DNA of 64,000 nt, from assembly GCA_037074705.1 (NCBI GenBank), contig CM073590.1, forward strand, positions 52,717,895-52,781,894, given 5' to 3'. Positions 44,983 to 56,842 of the stretch are shown one piece after another. Position 1 is the stretch's first letter. Each line of letters starts with the position of its first letter. The position numbers were made by a program, and so were the translations under genes. The notes beneath the pieces were generated by a model. The model did not search any database, was not told the DNA's origin, and saw only the letters and a list, made by a program, of their open reading frames with translations. This DNA comes from Zhengitettix transpicula. Taxonomy: Eukaryota > Arthropoda > Insecta > Orthoptera > Tetrigidae.

Positions 44983-46229
44983 AATACCTAGTTAAGAAGA
45001 CCATTATTTGGTTTATATTTAATCATATTTGTTTCACGGCACAGACTAGAGGTGGACGGCAATTATTTAAAATCTGTTTACCAACTCAGACTGGAAATCT
45101 TGGGTGGCTCATATAAAAAATGATGATTGACGGCGGATGAGTGCTCACCAAAGGGAGGACTATAATTGGGGGTCTTTAGAGGCTCTTAGATCTAATGGCT
45201 GACGGGCATCGGAACAAAACCCCAAAGGAAAGATGACAACAGTTTTTGTTGACATCCAATTATAAGATAAGGAAATGTTTATCTAACAATATTGAGTAGC
45301 TCTCTGAGCGTGGGAAAGCCGGATGATGTCCAAACGTGGGAAATCAAAACTGTGGGAAAAAGGAATATTCTGGAGAAGGGGAAGCTGATAAATATGTGAG
45401 TTTGGAAGCCAGAGAGAAACGAGTTAGTTGGGTACCAGAGCGCAAGGAAGGAGGATGTGTTAGTAGAAAGGCGAATCCTGATTTTGTTATTATAATTATA
45501 AATTATATGATTATAAATTAATATTATCTGGAAAATGGTTTCGTTGGATGCAGTATTTGTTGAACATCAGAATTGAACTGTGTTTGGTGAATGTGGAGAG
45601 ATCTTAAACATTTTAAATAAGACAAAACGCATTGGAATTGACAATCATACTAGACAAATTTATTGGTGGCCGCGGGCGAAACATCCATACGAGTAGTCGG
45701 ACGTCTGTAGTCTGGAGTTTGGATACTGAAAGGATAGTTTTGTGTTGTGAAACGTGTATCAGTAAAAATGTCTGTGTAAATTTTATGCACAGAGTGGCCA
45801 TTATTAAAGTGAAGTGAGTTCCCGAACTCAAAAGTATAAAACTTGTAAGCAGTTATTTAAAATAAAATAATTTTGTAAACCGTAAATTAAAGGTGAAAGG
45901 TCGGATTTCGTTTCTTTTAACTTCAATAAATTAAATATCTATATTATGTAAAATTCTTTCAAGTGTAATTGGATTTTGTTCTTTCTATCAGGCCTAGTGG
46001 AGACCCTGAGATTTTGAGTTTCATTCGTTGTAAAAAAAAATATATTTATAAATTTTCTTAAATGCCACAAAAGGTAAAATTAATTGTTAGAAAAATTTGA
46101 TCAACATGTGGCGAAATAAAGTAGAGTTAAATTGTATTTTGTGTGAATAAATTCTTTTTGCTTTATTAAATTTAAATTTTTGGTTAATTTAAATTCCCTT
46201 CAATAAATATTTAAAAGTTGGTTATTACA
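44980..46229 (+). mobile_element. LTR-like unit, family B
   Basis: Outer ends TGTAATACC (44,980) and GGTTATTACA (46,229), flanked by (TA)n on the left and ATATATAT on the right. TATAAAAC at 45,835 could be the TATA box; CAGGCCTAGTGGAGACCCTG then AGAT lies at 45,991. TTGATCAACATGTGGCGAAA at 46,097 is a degenerate PBS-like motif. The 60-70 codon frames inside are not recognised. Confidence 0.6.
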
Positions 46230-48055
46230 ATATATATTTTAATTATTTGTAACATATATATTGCAGGTGTAAAAATGATAAGAGGTTAATAAATAAATTA
46301 TTACATTTTTATCAATAATTTTATTAAGTATTACAACAGTGTGTCCAACTCAATGTTTAACAGAATTAAAGTTAAGAAATTACGAATTACGAGTTTTTCA
46401 AGAATATAATTGAAAGAGATCGAATCAAGTATTTTATATAGTACTTATAAAATCGAATAATATGCCAATGAAAATCCATGAATCGAAACTACGTATAAAA
46501 TGTTTATATCACAGCTACCTTTTCCCTCTATTTTAAAACACTAATAATATTGACCAGGGAAAATATTTATTCCACTTACTTAAAATATTGAAAATAAAAT
46601 ATATCTTGTATTGCATACAAAATTGGAAAGTTTTTTTTAGCCGATTGTTAATTTTCTAAGTTTTATGCGGAATTAAAGACCTTCCATAGTGCATCTATGC
46701 CACTGTAACATTAATATTTCCCCTCTTTACAGAGATATGTTGATTTTTTCCCGCTATATCAACGTACAACTAATAAAATCTAGTCAATGTGGGAAGACAC
46801 ATTCACGATCGCTCAATATATAAATTTTAACCCGTCCTATTGCAATTATTTGTCGATATTCACTGATTGTTATTAAACATTATTATAGAGTCACAAGTGG
46901 TATACTGATAATTATAAATGCTTGTGTTTCTTAGCCTGTTGAAGGGATTTACTTATATGAGGCACCATTAGCAATTCAGATTTTATTTTATTGAACTTGT
47001 AGCCGTTTGGCAGTAGCTTTGTTAGTGCAAATACATAATTGCTTATCTTTATTGTTCAATTCAAAATTAAATTAATCTTATTAAGAATTGATAATTGTTT
47101 TTATAGTTTTCTAGATATTTCCATCCCTGTTAGAAATAACTTCATAATTTATTATTACTTTAGTTACAATAAAATAACTATTTTCTTTAAAATAATTAAC
47201 TAAAAACAGAAATGAGTTACTTTGTTTTACAATTTGACACAAATATTTAAACAAATCCGATCACCGAATTGATTTTTGCACTAAAATAAAATTCTTAGAA
47301 TTTTTAGAAGAAAATGTTCAGTAAAATATTAATTCCATTTTACAGAGATCTGAAAATAAACACACACAGAAGTCTTAAAATTCTAGTCAGTATTTAAAAT
47401 TTCATTCTACTTTAATACAGAATAGAGATAATCATTCATCGAATAATTTTAATCAGTGCAAAAATTGTTTTCAATTATACCAAGATTCTAGAATCACGAA
47501 AAGAAATCACTCCGAAAGTTACAACAACAAACTCCCACCCAATCTACTCGTTATATTCCAAAACCAACCACGGAAGGCGTAGAATTACAAAATAAGTAAA
47601 TTTTGAATATAATTTTTGTCCCACAACAGTATACATGTCAAGACAAATCCAACTAAGAAAGAGTAGAGTCGGTCCATCTTTAATTTTGAGAAATGCGTCA
47701 GGCGTTCCACTGACATGCTACGTAAATGTGTTGTGAACGTTAAAAAAAAATACTTATATTTTCTTGTAGTAATCATAGCATTACTTTTTCACTTTGAGTA
47801 CGATGATTGATTCTGTTCAAGATTTTGAACGATGTTTGTCGCTCACCTCCACGTTTTGCCCAAAAGAACAGGCAAGGAAAGAAGAAATTTCGCTTGCATC
47901 ACGGATAACAAACCCATAGATACATAAATATCATCCCTAATGTGACTCCAATTGTTGCAGTTACATATTCCGTCAATTTTTCTGCACCTCTTCTCAAAAT
48001 AGTCATTGCGAATGATACTAGGAAATAAACCACTCAATTTGAAACTGATTTGGGA

Positions 48056-48058
<3 letters not shown>
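46230..48058. other. unassigned AT-rich DNA
   Basis: Nothing recognised. Confidence 0.45.

Positions 48059-48103
<45 letters not shown>
48059..48103. repeat. (TA)n microsatellite
   Basis: 45 bases of alternating AT; no TGTAAT/ATTACA terminus beside it. Confidence 0.95.
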
Positions 48104-48107
<4 letters not shown>

Positions 48108-49325
48108 CGTTGTAAGGCGTTACACACATAAATCTACGTGATCATTTTTATTAGTTGCACGTAAACGTTCTTCAGTGTTGCTTTTATTTTTATAACAACA
48201 AACCAGAGAACAAAGAAGTTGGGCCCAATTTCGTTCGCAATTTTAACATAATTGAAACCGCTGTAATTTTTTTCAAGTTTTTTGTTAGCTTTACAAGTTA
48301 ATTTTAGAGTTGAATTTTCTTATTGCCTGCATCAGACTGTTAATCACGTTTTTATATACTTTATACCATTATCAAGCAACAAACTCTTCTTCTCGTATGC
48401 AATTAATTTTTTCTCATCCGCTTCGTTTCAGAAGTGAGCCCCGCTCTTGTGGATAAATTTTAACTGAAGAACTGTATTAAAATTTTATTCATTCACTAAG
48501 AAATAATACCTCAAATGAGTCAAATAAGACATGATGTGCTAAAGGACAAATAGTTTTTTTGGATCACTAACTTTAAACAATTACGCAAATGCGATACTTT
48601 AAACGTATCAGACAACCAAATTATAAGCCACAATAGCCGTTGTTATGCGCACAAAATGTAGTGAGTTGTAATCGCATGCTTTGTGCACTGATGCAGAGAG
48701 TTGTATGTGATTGTCGCGTAGGCTATTCTTCGGGAGCGTGGCACCTGTCTGCGACCCGCCCCCGCTCGAATCCTTATCGCTGGCCACATATTTCTTTCCG
48801 CCGACACTCAGATATCGCGTGAAAGAGGAAGATTACCGCTGCCTTGGTCCTCAGCTCCCTCCCCTACAGCCCCGAAGCGCACTTTATCACCCGGTTCTTT
48901 GTGCTCTGCGCTTTCCGTAAGTATGAGTGAGAGAGCGTAGTGTATGTGTTTGTGAGGGAGTATAGGACCAGAGCAACCTCTCAGAATAACCAATAGGTTT
49001 AACGTGTAAGATAGATCCTTTCGCGCAGTAGACACTACTGCTTTATTTCACAGTATTCTTTTCCTCTTGCTTTTCTGAGATAGATACAACACAACAAAGT
49101 AGACTGCAATAATTTATGTATGTAAAGCGCATAAGGATGTGACGTTGTTAGAATAGTTCAAATAATTGGTATGGAAAGAAAAGAGAGAAAGGTGGTGGCT
49201 TACTTGAAATTGAATCGTGGCGTCACCATTTAGGACAGGGAGGAACTTCTTCTAATTTTATAACGGGTTCTTCATGAGGATAACGCAATCCGTATCCCAG
49301 ACGGCCGCGAAGTCTTTTAATTATT
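48104..49325. other. unassigned DNA with GC-richer patch
   Basis: 48,710-48,920 is GC-richer with overlapping short frames on both strands; not recognised. Confidence 0.4.
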
Positions 49326-50290
49326 GTAATATACAACATACTTTAACATCTCTTGAAAGGTTTCAAATGAAGAAACTGAAATTTAATTAATATAAAATAT
49401 AAAGAATTTATTGAAAACAGAAAAGGAATTTTACATATAACTTTACATAAAGTTTTCCACGGTTATTTATTTAAACTGAGACTCTTATTTTGCCTCAAGG
49501 AATTTTATCGGGCCTCAGAAAGGTATTGAATCAAACTAAAATATAAAATTTACATTTAAATTTCCAAAAACTACTTAGACAATATCCCCCCAGAAAACAA
49601 ACAAAATAAAATGAATTTTGAAATTTTACGTTAAACTAACTACACGAAGTTTACACTGTATTTTAATTTTACCAAATTTTGAATAATTCATTTATACTAA
49701 TTGATCTCCAATTTCACTTCCACTGAATTCACAAACCACAAACTAATTTAAGCTTTTAATTTTGAAAGTAGGCCGTGTTGTTGCGCTTTCACACCACACG
49801 CAAATAAATTCCTTTAGAACTCCAGACTACATAATTATGCTCGTTACCTCAAGTGTCTTTAACAACATAACCTCCGACGCCCAAGATATTTTTAGTAAAG
49901 GAACCGTTCAGTATAATTGTGATCCAAATAATACATGGAACACAAGATAGTTCGTCTCTGGTCAGCAATCGATTACAATGTTCCAAGCCAATGGTACGAC
50001 TCCGGACTACATCTCCCTATGGCGAACTTTGACTTTGTCGACGACAGACAGATAATAATTGTACTGCATTTTCACCATTTAAAATATTTTATAACTTTTC
50101 ATTCTCCAAAACTTTAATAATACTGGTCTGTTTCCGATTGTCCTCTCCCAATGGTGACCTCTCTTCTCCTCGAACACAGACTGACTAACAATTTTACAAC
50201 ATCATATTCACCTCATTATCCACTCACATTAATTCTATCTAGTGGTGACATAGTACGGCTTCTAGCCGATATCGACCGGTCAACATTTGA
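49326..50290 (-). mobile_element. probable LTR-like unit
   Basis: TGTAATATAC at 49,326 and a CCTCAAGGAATTTTATCGGG then CCTCAG block near 49,493 recall the other units. The right end is not identified and no PBS-like motif was found, so this is weak. Confidence 0.35.
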
Positions 50291-50527
50291 CTTATTACGC
50301 CGCTGACTATCAAAAGCCGTATAAAAAGTCTAACAAAAATCGTCTGTGAATGCTCTAAATTATGTTTGATGAAAAATCTTCAAAACGACACTGGTAGCAT
50401 TCCGCACTACAAGGTAGAGTGAGATTCTTACCCACTAAAAAACTCGATGACCAATTATTGCTTCCAACGGAACTGCAATTAAGTATTACTTCGTACGAAG
50501 CGGTCTTAGCTATGGATCTTACTTCTA

Positions 50528-51440
50528 TTATGGATTATTCTCCTTTTCAACTTTGCGTAGCTCCTTTATAACTATAGCGGCGTGTTTGCTGATAGCCTTC
50601 CACTTGTCTGCTGGCTCCAGCATCACAGAAACGAGATTTACAGGTGTTATTTCAATCTTTACTTCGTCTCTAAGAATATTTCTTAGATTTTCAGGCTGAG
50701 GGCATTTGAAAAAAGCGTGTTCAACGTCTTCCGCCTCCTTACCACAGTTTAAGCACTTGGGATGTCCACTATCTTGAACCTATAGAGATATTTACGAAAA
50801 CATCCATGACCTGTCATGAGTTGACTTAGATAATAATCTAACTCTCCATGTTTTCTCCTTTTCCATTTTGGGATGTCAGGAATAATGAGGCAGTGTGTCC
50901 ATCGTCGCTTTGACGACGTTGCCACTCTGTTAATGATTCCCTTCCTGTGTTTTTATTCCATCAGACTTCATGCGGCATTCCTGAACCAAGATGTCCGGTG
51001 GCGCCATTCGTGCTAGAACACATGCTGCATCATCGGAAATGGTACGAAAGGAGCATATAACTCTCAACGCGCTCAGTCTATACACGGCCGAAGCCCAACG
51101 AAAACGTGCCCTGACCCTAGTGGCGTCTGGCCATATGGGAACGCCATAGAGCAATATCGACCTCACCACTTGAACCAATAATAGCCGTCGATTTTCTCTG
51201 GGTGCACCAGTGTTCGGCACGATGGCAGCGTAGACTTTTACTGCTTTCTCACTCGCCTTTTTGAGATGACGTATAAATGTTAATTTGTCATCAAGATCAA
51301 CGTCCAGATAGCTCAGATGGTTGTGACGTGTGGCACATCCGTCAATGACTTGGGTGATAGTCACCCTAACCTTTCTGCTCGAAGTGAGCACTGCTTCTGT
51401 CTTATGCTCAGCAAGCTGGAGGCCTACGGAGGACATCCAT
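50528..51440 (-). pseudogene. R1-clade LINE reverse transcriptase C-terminus with zinc finger
   Basis: The minus frame 51,436-50,930 reads MSSVGLQLAEHKTEAVL, SYLDVDLDDKLTFIRHLKKA, RSILLYGVPIWPDA, YRLSALRVICSFRTISDDAA: the post-palm region typical of R1-clade proteins (xLGLxLAxHKTE; SILLYGxxxWxDA; LRVxSxFRTxSxDA). After a frameshift near 50,930 one frame continues to 50,528 with HGELDYYLSQLMTGHGCFRK then YLYRF and KCLNCGKEAEDVEHAFFKCP, an intact C-x2-C...H-x4-C zinc finger, ending NNP-stop. Palm, fingers and ORF1 are missing (5' truncation at 51,440, right beside a (TA)n array). R1-clade members outside rDNA are common; no rDNA was seen here. Confidence 0.85.
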
Positions 51441-51446
51441 TCGGAT

Positions 51447-51455
51447 ACATATACA

Positions 51456-51497
<42 letters not shown>

Positions 51498-51499
51498 TA
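51447..51499. repeat. (TA)n microsatellite
   Basis: Alternating TA with a few C/G interruptions, between the R1-clade tail and a family A unit. Confidence 0.9.
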
Positions 51500-51500
51500 G

Positions 51501-52384
51501 TGGTAATTAAGAATATGTAATTATTTAATAAACAAAATTTTACTATTTTCATTATCGGCGGCGTAATTATGAGGCCATTTCATTATAGCTTAACGATTGT
51601 CTACAATAATGTGGAACCTATAATGCTTGCTTGCTAAAGTTGCATTGTTGTCTAGGCAACACTGAGACGTATAGAAGTTGAGAATTCAGAGTTGCTTGGA
51701 CCAGGAAGGCGGAAGGTGTGTTTTGTGTAGTCTGTATTCAGAGTTCTTGGTGCCATGATTCAGCAAGTGGGATTAGTCATCAGAGACATATTGCATTAAA
51801 AGTCCCCGGGTTTGGAATTACAAGTCGACAGTTTGGAGTATTTCGGCAATTGCCATATTCATGCAATTATCAGGGTTTCAGAGAACAAAGCTATCAACGG
51901 TGATTGTTCAAACAATGTTATCAACAGTTAGGAGCAGAAAGTGATTTGTGTTTGAAAACTAAACATCTTTAAATTCAGTGAAATATGGCATTTATGCGAT
52001 GTGTTTAAAAAAATCAAGTGAGACCGAGCACAGATGAACAGCTGAGGGTAAAGTAAACAAAAAGTAATTTTATTAATTGTAAACTTAATGTGTAAATATA
52101 ATTATCGTAAGATTTCGTATTTCAATAATTATTTAAGTCAGGAATATTTTTCATTGAAAGATTTTAATTATCATTTTGTAACTATCTTTATTGGAGGCCC
52201 AATAGGCGGCACTGAAAATTAATCCATTGCACAACAATACCAACTTGTAAAATTTCAACGGAGATAAGAATTTGTTCTACTAAATTAATTTTGTTATATT
52301 TTGAATTCTTGTTTTCATTTAAAATCCTTTCATTTCAATTTTTAATTTGTTCATTTAAAATTAATTAAATTTATTATTATTATT

Positions 52385-52387
<3 letters not shown>
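51501..52387. mobile_element. TGTAAT...ATTACA element, family A copy 2 (inverted)
   Basis: Reverse complement of 3,535-4,265: CATTATCGGCGGCGTAATTA (51,558), TTAAAAGTCCCCGGGTTTGG (51,797), ATTGGAGGCCCAATAGGCGG (52,191). Ends: TGGTAATTAA (51,501) and TATTATTATTACA (52,387), each next to (TA)n. This copy lacks the two tandem PBS-like units that copy 1 carries. Confidence 0.7.
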
Positions 52388-52452
<65 letters not shown>

Positions 52453-52490
52453 GTGTGTGTGTGCGTGTGTTTGTGTGTGAGAGAGAGAGG
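52388..52490. repeat. compound (TA)n-(TG)n-(GA)n microsatellite
   Basis: About 62 bases of TA, then TGTGTG and GAGAGA runs. Confidence 0.95.
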
Positions 52491-52536
52491 GATAGAGGAG
52501 AGATTATCATACCATATGTCATACGACATTGACTTT

Positions 52537-53045
52537 ACGACAAATAAAATCAAAGAGAGAGAAGTTACTACGTGACGAACATAGGAAGTAGTTCCTATTT
52601 CCGTAATAAAATAAAGCATAAATATTTCTATTGAATAAAAGTGATAATTTTATTTAGAAATACTCCGTCGAATGATAATAATGAACAATACGAAATACTT
52701 TACGATCATTGCGGAAAATATAAGTTAATTTTCGCACCATATTAGTCACTCCAATATGGCGACCATTTGTTTAGACTGTGAATCTAGATAAGAATTTTTT
52801 CATTTTAATCTTTCGTAACGTCTGAAGACTGAGGGAAAATTACATCCTGCATTATTCAAGGAGTATATTTTAAAAGAATTTCGAAGGTATGTTTTTTGGG
52901 ATTGTTGCAAAAAATTAAATGTTTTTATAGCTAATCAATTATTGTATTAACGGTGGAAGGTATGTACGGAACAAGGAAAATTTAGATTTAGGTAAAATCA
53001 CGTCTTGACTAACGATTAATATAGAATTAAATACGTTTACGAAAA
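52537..53045 (+). mobile_element. Helitron relic, family H1
   Basis: Aligns with 11,080-11,560: AGTTACTACGTGACGAACAT, GTAATAAAATAAAGCATAAA, AATACTCCGTCGAATGATAA, CCAATATGGCGACCATTTGT, CTGAAGACTGAGGGAAAATT. Both termini are lost. Confidence 0.75.
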
Positions 53046-53059
53046 GTCCGTAACACTTT

Positions 53060-53400
53060 CTCTGCATTCGTTTCATCGCACTGCTCACAACAGAGAAGCT
53101 AGGCAGGTCCTTTCAGCACTCCAATGGTCTGGCACCGTCCCGCTTTGTAAACTAGAACCCAGGATACTGTAGCAGAAAAAATAGTCCTCTACTCTGCGAA
53201 CTGCATCATTCCAAAAACTGCCCCTGGAAAAAAAATATCCCCGAGCTTCAACCTGCGATTCTCGTGTTCGATCAAGACCGTCTATATCACTTTGGTTTCA
53301 TAATGTTTGTGTCGAACTTTTTTAAGTTCAATCCCAGCAACCCACTCAAAACGCAATCTCCATCGCTGTAGTTGTCTTAACCCTGCTACAGTTCAATAAA
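53060..53400 (-). pseudogene. possible LINE reverse transcriptase relic
   Basis: Minus-strand translation gives QRWRLRFEWVAGIELKKFDT and in another frame EDYFFCYSILGSSLQSG. These resemble the W-x5-G-x-x-L-N-x-K-K-T and F-x-Y-L-G-S blocks after the catalytic box of LINE reverse transcriptases. Several frames and poor conservation; uncertain. Confidence 0.3.
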
Positions 53401-54734
53401 GCACAATATATATATTTGCCGAGTCACTGATCAAAATAGACGTCTTTGACAATCTTTGTATGAAAATATCGTTTTTTTTGTAACTGATTACAAAAAATAC
53501 TTAATTGCGTTTTTTCTGAACTTACAATATATACTCAATGATTTAAACACGCGATACCTATTCATTACAATATTATATTCTGTTTATGTGATTTCTTTCC
53601 ATAAAACCCTCCCACTAAACTACCGATCGTGATTTAGCAATTTCTTATTATCTCGGAAATATTGCCATTTCCACTATTTAACTTTTACATGCTAGGCCAG
53701 ATACATTCCGTGGAACCGATTTTGATTTGCCAATTATTCCATTTAATAAGCGTTTAGATAGAAACGAAGTCATTGCGTAAACTACATACAATATGTGAGT
53801 ATATGTATATATTTTCTTTTCTTACATAGTTGCAGTATCGTCTTAGTTACGTCAAGTATTATTCTTTTCTTGTTACACCTCAGAACCTACGAACCCAGGT
53901 TAACATTGCTGACATATTTCGAACTTCAGAAACACTTTGTGCTCCACGTTGTTTCGAATTTGAACCGAGCCAGCTTTTGGGCTGCGTATCTGTTCTGAGG
54001 CAACGACGGCTCTGCTAACCTTTGATATCGAACGACCAACACATTACACAATTTCGTGTAATTACAGAACTCGGTGCGCCAAATATTCATGAGCAGTAAT
54101 AGTCCAAGCAATTAATTATTAAACAGACAATTTTGTGGTAATAATGCCTGTACGGAGTTGCTTCGAACTGTCATTCTGCCATAAACACTGCAGCGCTGAT
54201 GACAACGATAATTGTTTCGCTGTACTCGAAATTAATGACGGAAATGACACATACATATCATTCTTTTTTTTACAAATTTGTTTTATAATAGCTTTACGTG
54301 CTTAAAACCTATATTTGTATGGTGTAGTGACTACAATCGCTAAGATAGATAAATACATTGTATTAAATACAATAGTCCTCGGTTATGGTAATAGGATTCG
54401 TCTTAAATAAAATTACAAATAGTTACTAGAAACTATGTTTTGTTAAACAAGAACATGCAATTTTTCTCTATACTCTAAATAAGAAGCACCATAATAATTA
54501 AAAATTAATTAAGAGGCTTAAAATTAAAAACGGAACACAGGAAACGGACTTAACATTATTTAGAGTTGAGTTTAATATTTATAAAAGATGATTAAAACAT
54601 ATAAATATTCGTTAAGTAAAGGATTCTTACAATTTTTTTATTAGTAATTTACGGTTGCATTCATTTGTTAGTTATTGGCGACATAATTTGATTACGGAGC
54701 ATTAGAAGTTTCTATGTCTGTTCATGACCTTGTT
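53401..54734. other. unassigned AT-rich DNA
   Basis: Short frames near 53,800-54,110 on both strands are not recognised. Confidence 0.45.
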
Positions 54735-54925
54735 TCAAATTGCGGTTGTCAGCTGAGTGTGGGAGACGAACTCGAAGAGAGTCTTAATCGCCGTGGTGTC
54801 TGAACATAAATCTTCTTCTGAGAATTTGGCTATGGTCCTCCTGCGTATATCCTCATATTTCGTACATTCGAATAAGATATGTTGAATTATGAGGGGTCGA
54901 TCACTCGCCTCACAGGTGGGTTGGT
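54735..54925 (-). pseudogene. LINE C-terminal zinc-finger fragment
   Basis: The minus frame reads QPTCEASDRPLIIQHILFEC, TKYEDIRRRTIAKF, and ends TTAI-stop at 54,735. P-x-C-x6-(L)-x2-x-H-I-L-x-x-C-x-x-Y is the usual last Cys/His box of I/jockey-type LINE proteins (VEHILxxCPxY). Only about 60 codons remain. Directly upstream on that strand is a T8-CAG that happens to look like a splice acceptor. Confidence 0.6.
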
Positions 54926-56822
54926 CTGTTCTGAAAAAAAATTATTCATTCTTACAATTTAAATGAACAAATAATAACATAAAGACAAATAAGATGTTAA
55001 CTGAAAAAGTGCATGTGACACTACAAACACGAAAAACAGTATTTTCTATCCAGCAATTTTTTTCCATATCATATCCTTCTAGCGTTTACATCATCACTCA
55101 TAACACTGGCAACACGCTTTGATCACTAAATCATATGGCTTGAAACGAATAGAAATGGCTCAACCAAAGTCTACGAAGTTTTACTAACACCCTAACGAAA
55201 AGACATTTAAAGGATCCTGTAATATATCGCAATTTCTAAAACTCAGAGATCATAATAAGGTTTGAGCTACGGTACGGAAATGATCAGACGGAATAGGATC
55301 AGGTCGGAGAAAAATCCAGCGACGTCCTTCTTCAGCGCTGAGAGAAAGATTTCTAGGACAGAAAAATAAGAAAGTCGAAAAGCTTGGGTTCTTGGTATCT
55401 AAGTACGATCTATGAACAAATATATATAGTTTAATATAGAAAAGTAAGAGAGAGCACAGAGCACTTAGGAGCGTTCACAATCCCAAAGACGGAAGAAGCA
55501 AGATTAACTCTCAAAGTGGCTTCAGATATTGAGAGATAAAAACGTTCCTTGCGGGAAACCAATAAAGATGTCCAGATCAGCCCACGTGATCTGTAGTGGG
55601 GCCCCCTCTAATCCTGTTACCAAATGGTTTCTACAGCGTTTGCATTGTAATTTACAGCTAGGCGAAAAATGTTTACGTATTCTGTCCACCCGGTACACGC
55701 ACATCCTCCCAGGATCCACTCACGAGTGTGCTGTATAGAACGAAATAATAAAGGAAATTGATAAATCTATACGACAATCCTATACATGAATTCCTATTTA
55801 AAAATATCGCTTATAATTACTCGTATCTCAAAATTCCCTTATTTAATTACATGAATGTAATAAACGTTAGATAATCTACTGCAGAAATTAGAGAGTGCGC
55901 TTCTATATTTATTTTCTTAAAATAATTAATATATTATAAAGTAATTTACAAAAAAAGTGACATAAAATCCGCCGCATTAACTGTAAAAGTCAATTCTTAT
56001 ATAAAAACGAAAGCAATGCGCAAGTCATTGAAAGCGTTTTCCAACGAACGATTAACAGGATCAATGAAATAATATTTCTTTAAACGGCGAAAATAAAGTA
56101 ACTGGGAACCGGTTTATTCAAATTTCATGATCAAAGCAATATGCGAATAATTAACGGGGAATGACCACTCAATTTCTTTAATAATACCAGCAACATTATT
56201 TTCATACTGCATTATACAGGACACGATATCATAAATATAATTAAATTTTGAAGTGTGTTCCCAAGCGACCGTCTATTCAGAATAGCCAGCCAAATTTTAA
56301 AGCCAAAAGCGGTATATGTAGCAGTACCTTTACAATATAACGTAAAATAAATTAATTCTTTTAACATTTAAGTTGAAAACCAACTTTTGAAAAGTAATTC
56401 TCCTCCTGATATATCATAATTCAAATAAATTTCACTGAGATCGTTTGTATAAGTTGAGTTGATTTTTGAAAACATAACAAAAATATAAAAAGTGATTTCT
56501 CAAAATTAAACCTATAGATACTGCCATGTCTGATATCATAAAAGACATAATTTATGAACGTACATATATTAGAACGTAGCTAAAATTGTTGCACACATCT
56601 CATAGGCCATTGACCTAATAAATCATATTACATTTTTCAGGATATAGAATATTAGCGAAATCGTAGAGATACTACACTACTACTTCATTCGTCCTTAAAT
56701 AATACAAAGTAATGATTTACAGTCGGAAACCGGGATGGTGAAAATTACGTTCCTGATTTGAAAATAATCGAGTGTCTGGATCCGTAAGGAACTGGTTTTA
56801 GATTCCTAACTCATTGTAATAT
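54926..56822. other. unassigned AT-rich DNA
   Basis: Overlapping frames of 65-69 codons at 55,520-55,740 on both strands are not recognised. A poly(AT) segment leads up to 56,842. Confidence 0.45.
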
Positions 56823-56842
56823 TTATATATATATATATATAT
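56823..56842. repeat. short (TA)n
   Basis: About 20 bases of alternating TA before TGTAATAATT. Confidence 0.9.

Noticed and set aside
47843..48127. 94-codon minus frame with an IY repeat
   Set aside because: The repeat is translated (TA)n microsatellite.
48760..48800. GCTCGAATCC as a tRNA B-box
   Set aside because: No A-box or cloverleaf around it.
52383..52619. 78-codon minus frame with IY and HT repeats
   Set aside because: Translated compound microsatellite plus Helitron relic.
54190..54230. CTGATGACAACGATAATTGT as a hammerhead core
   Set aside because: The hairpin is followed by TTTC, not GAAA.
54920..54940. Splice-acceptor-like T8-CAG on the minus strand beside the LINE tail
   Set aside because: No donor or upstream exon; A/T runs at insertion boundaries readily mimic it.
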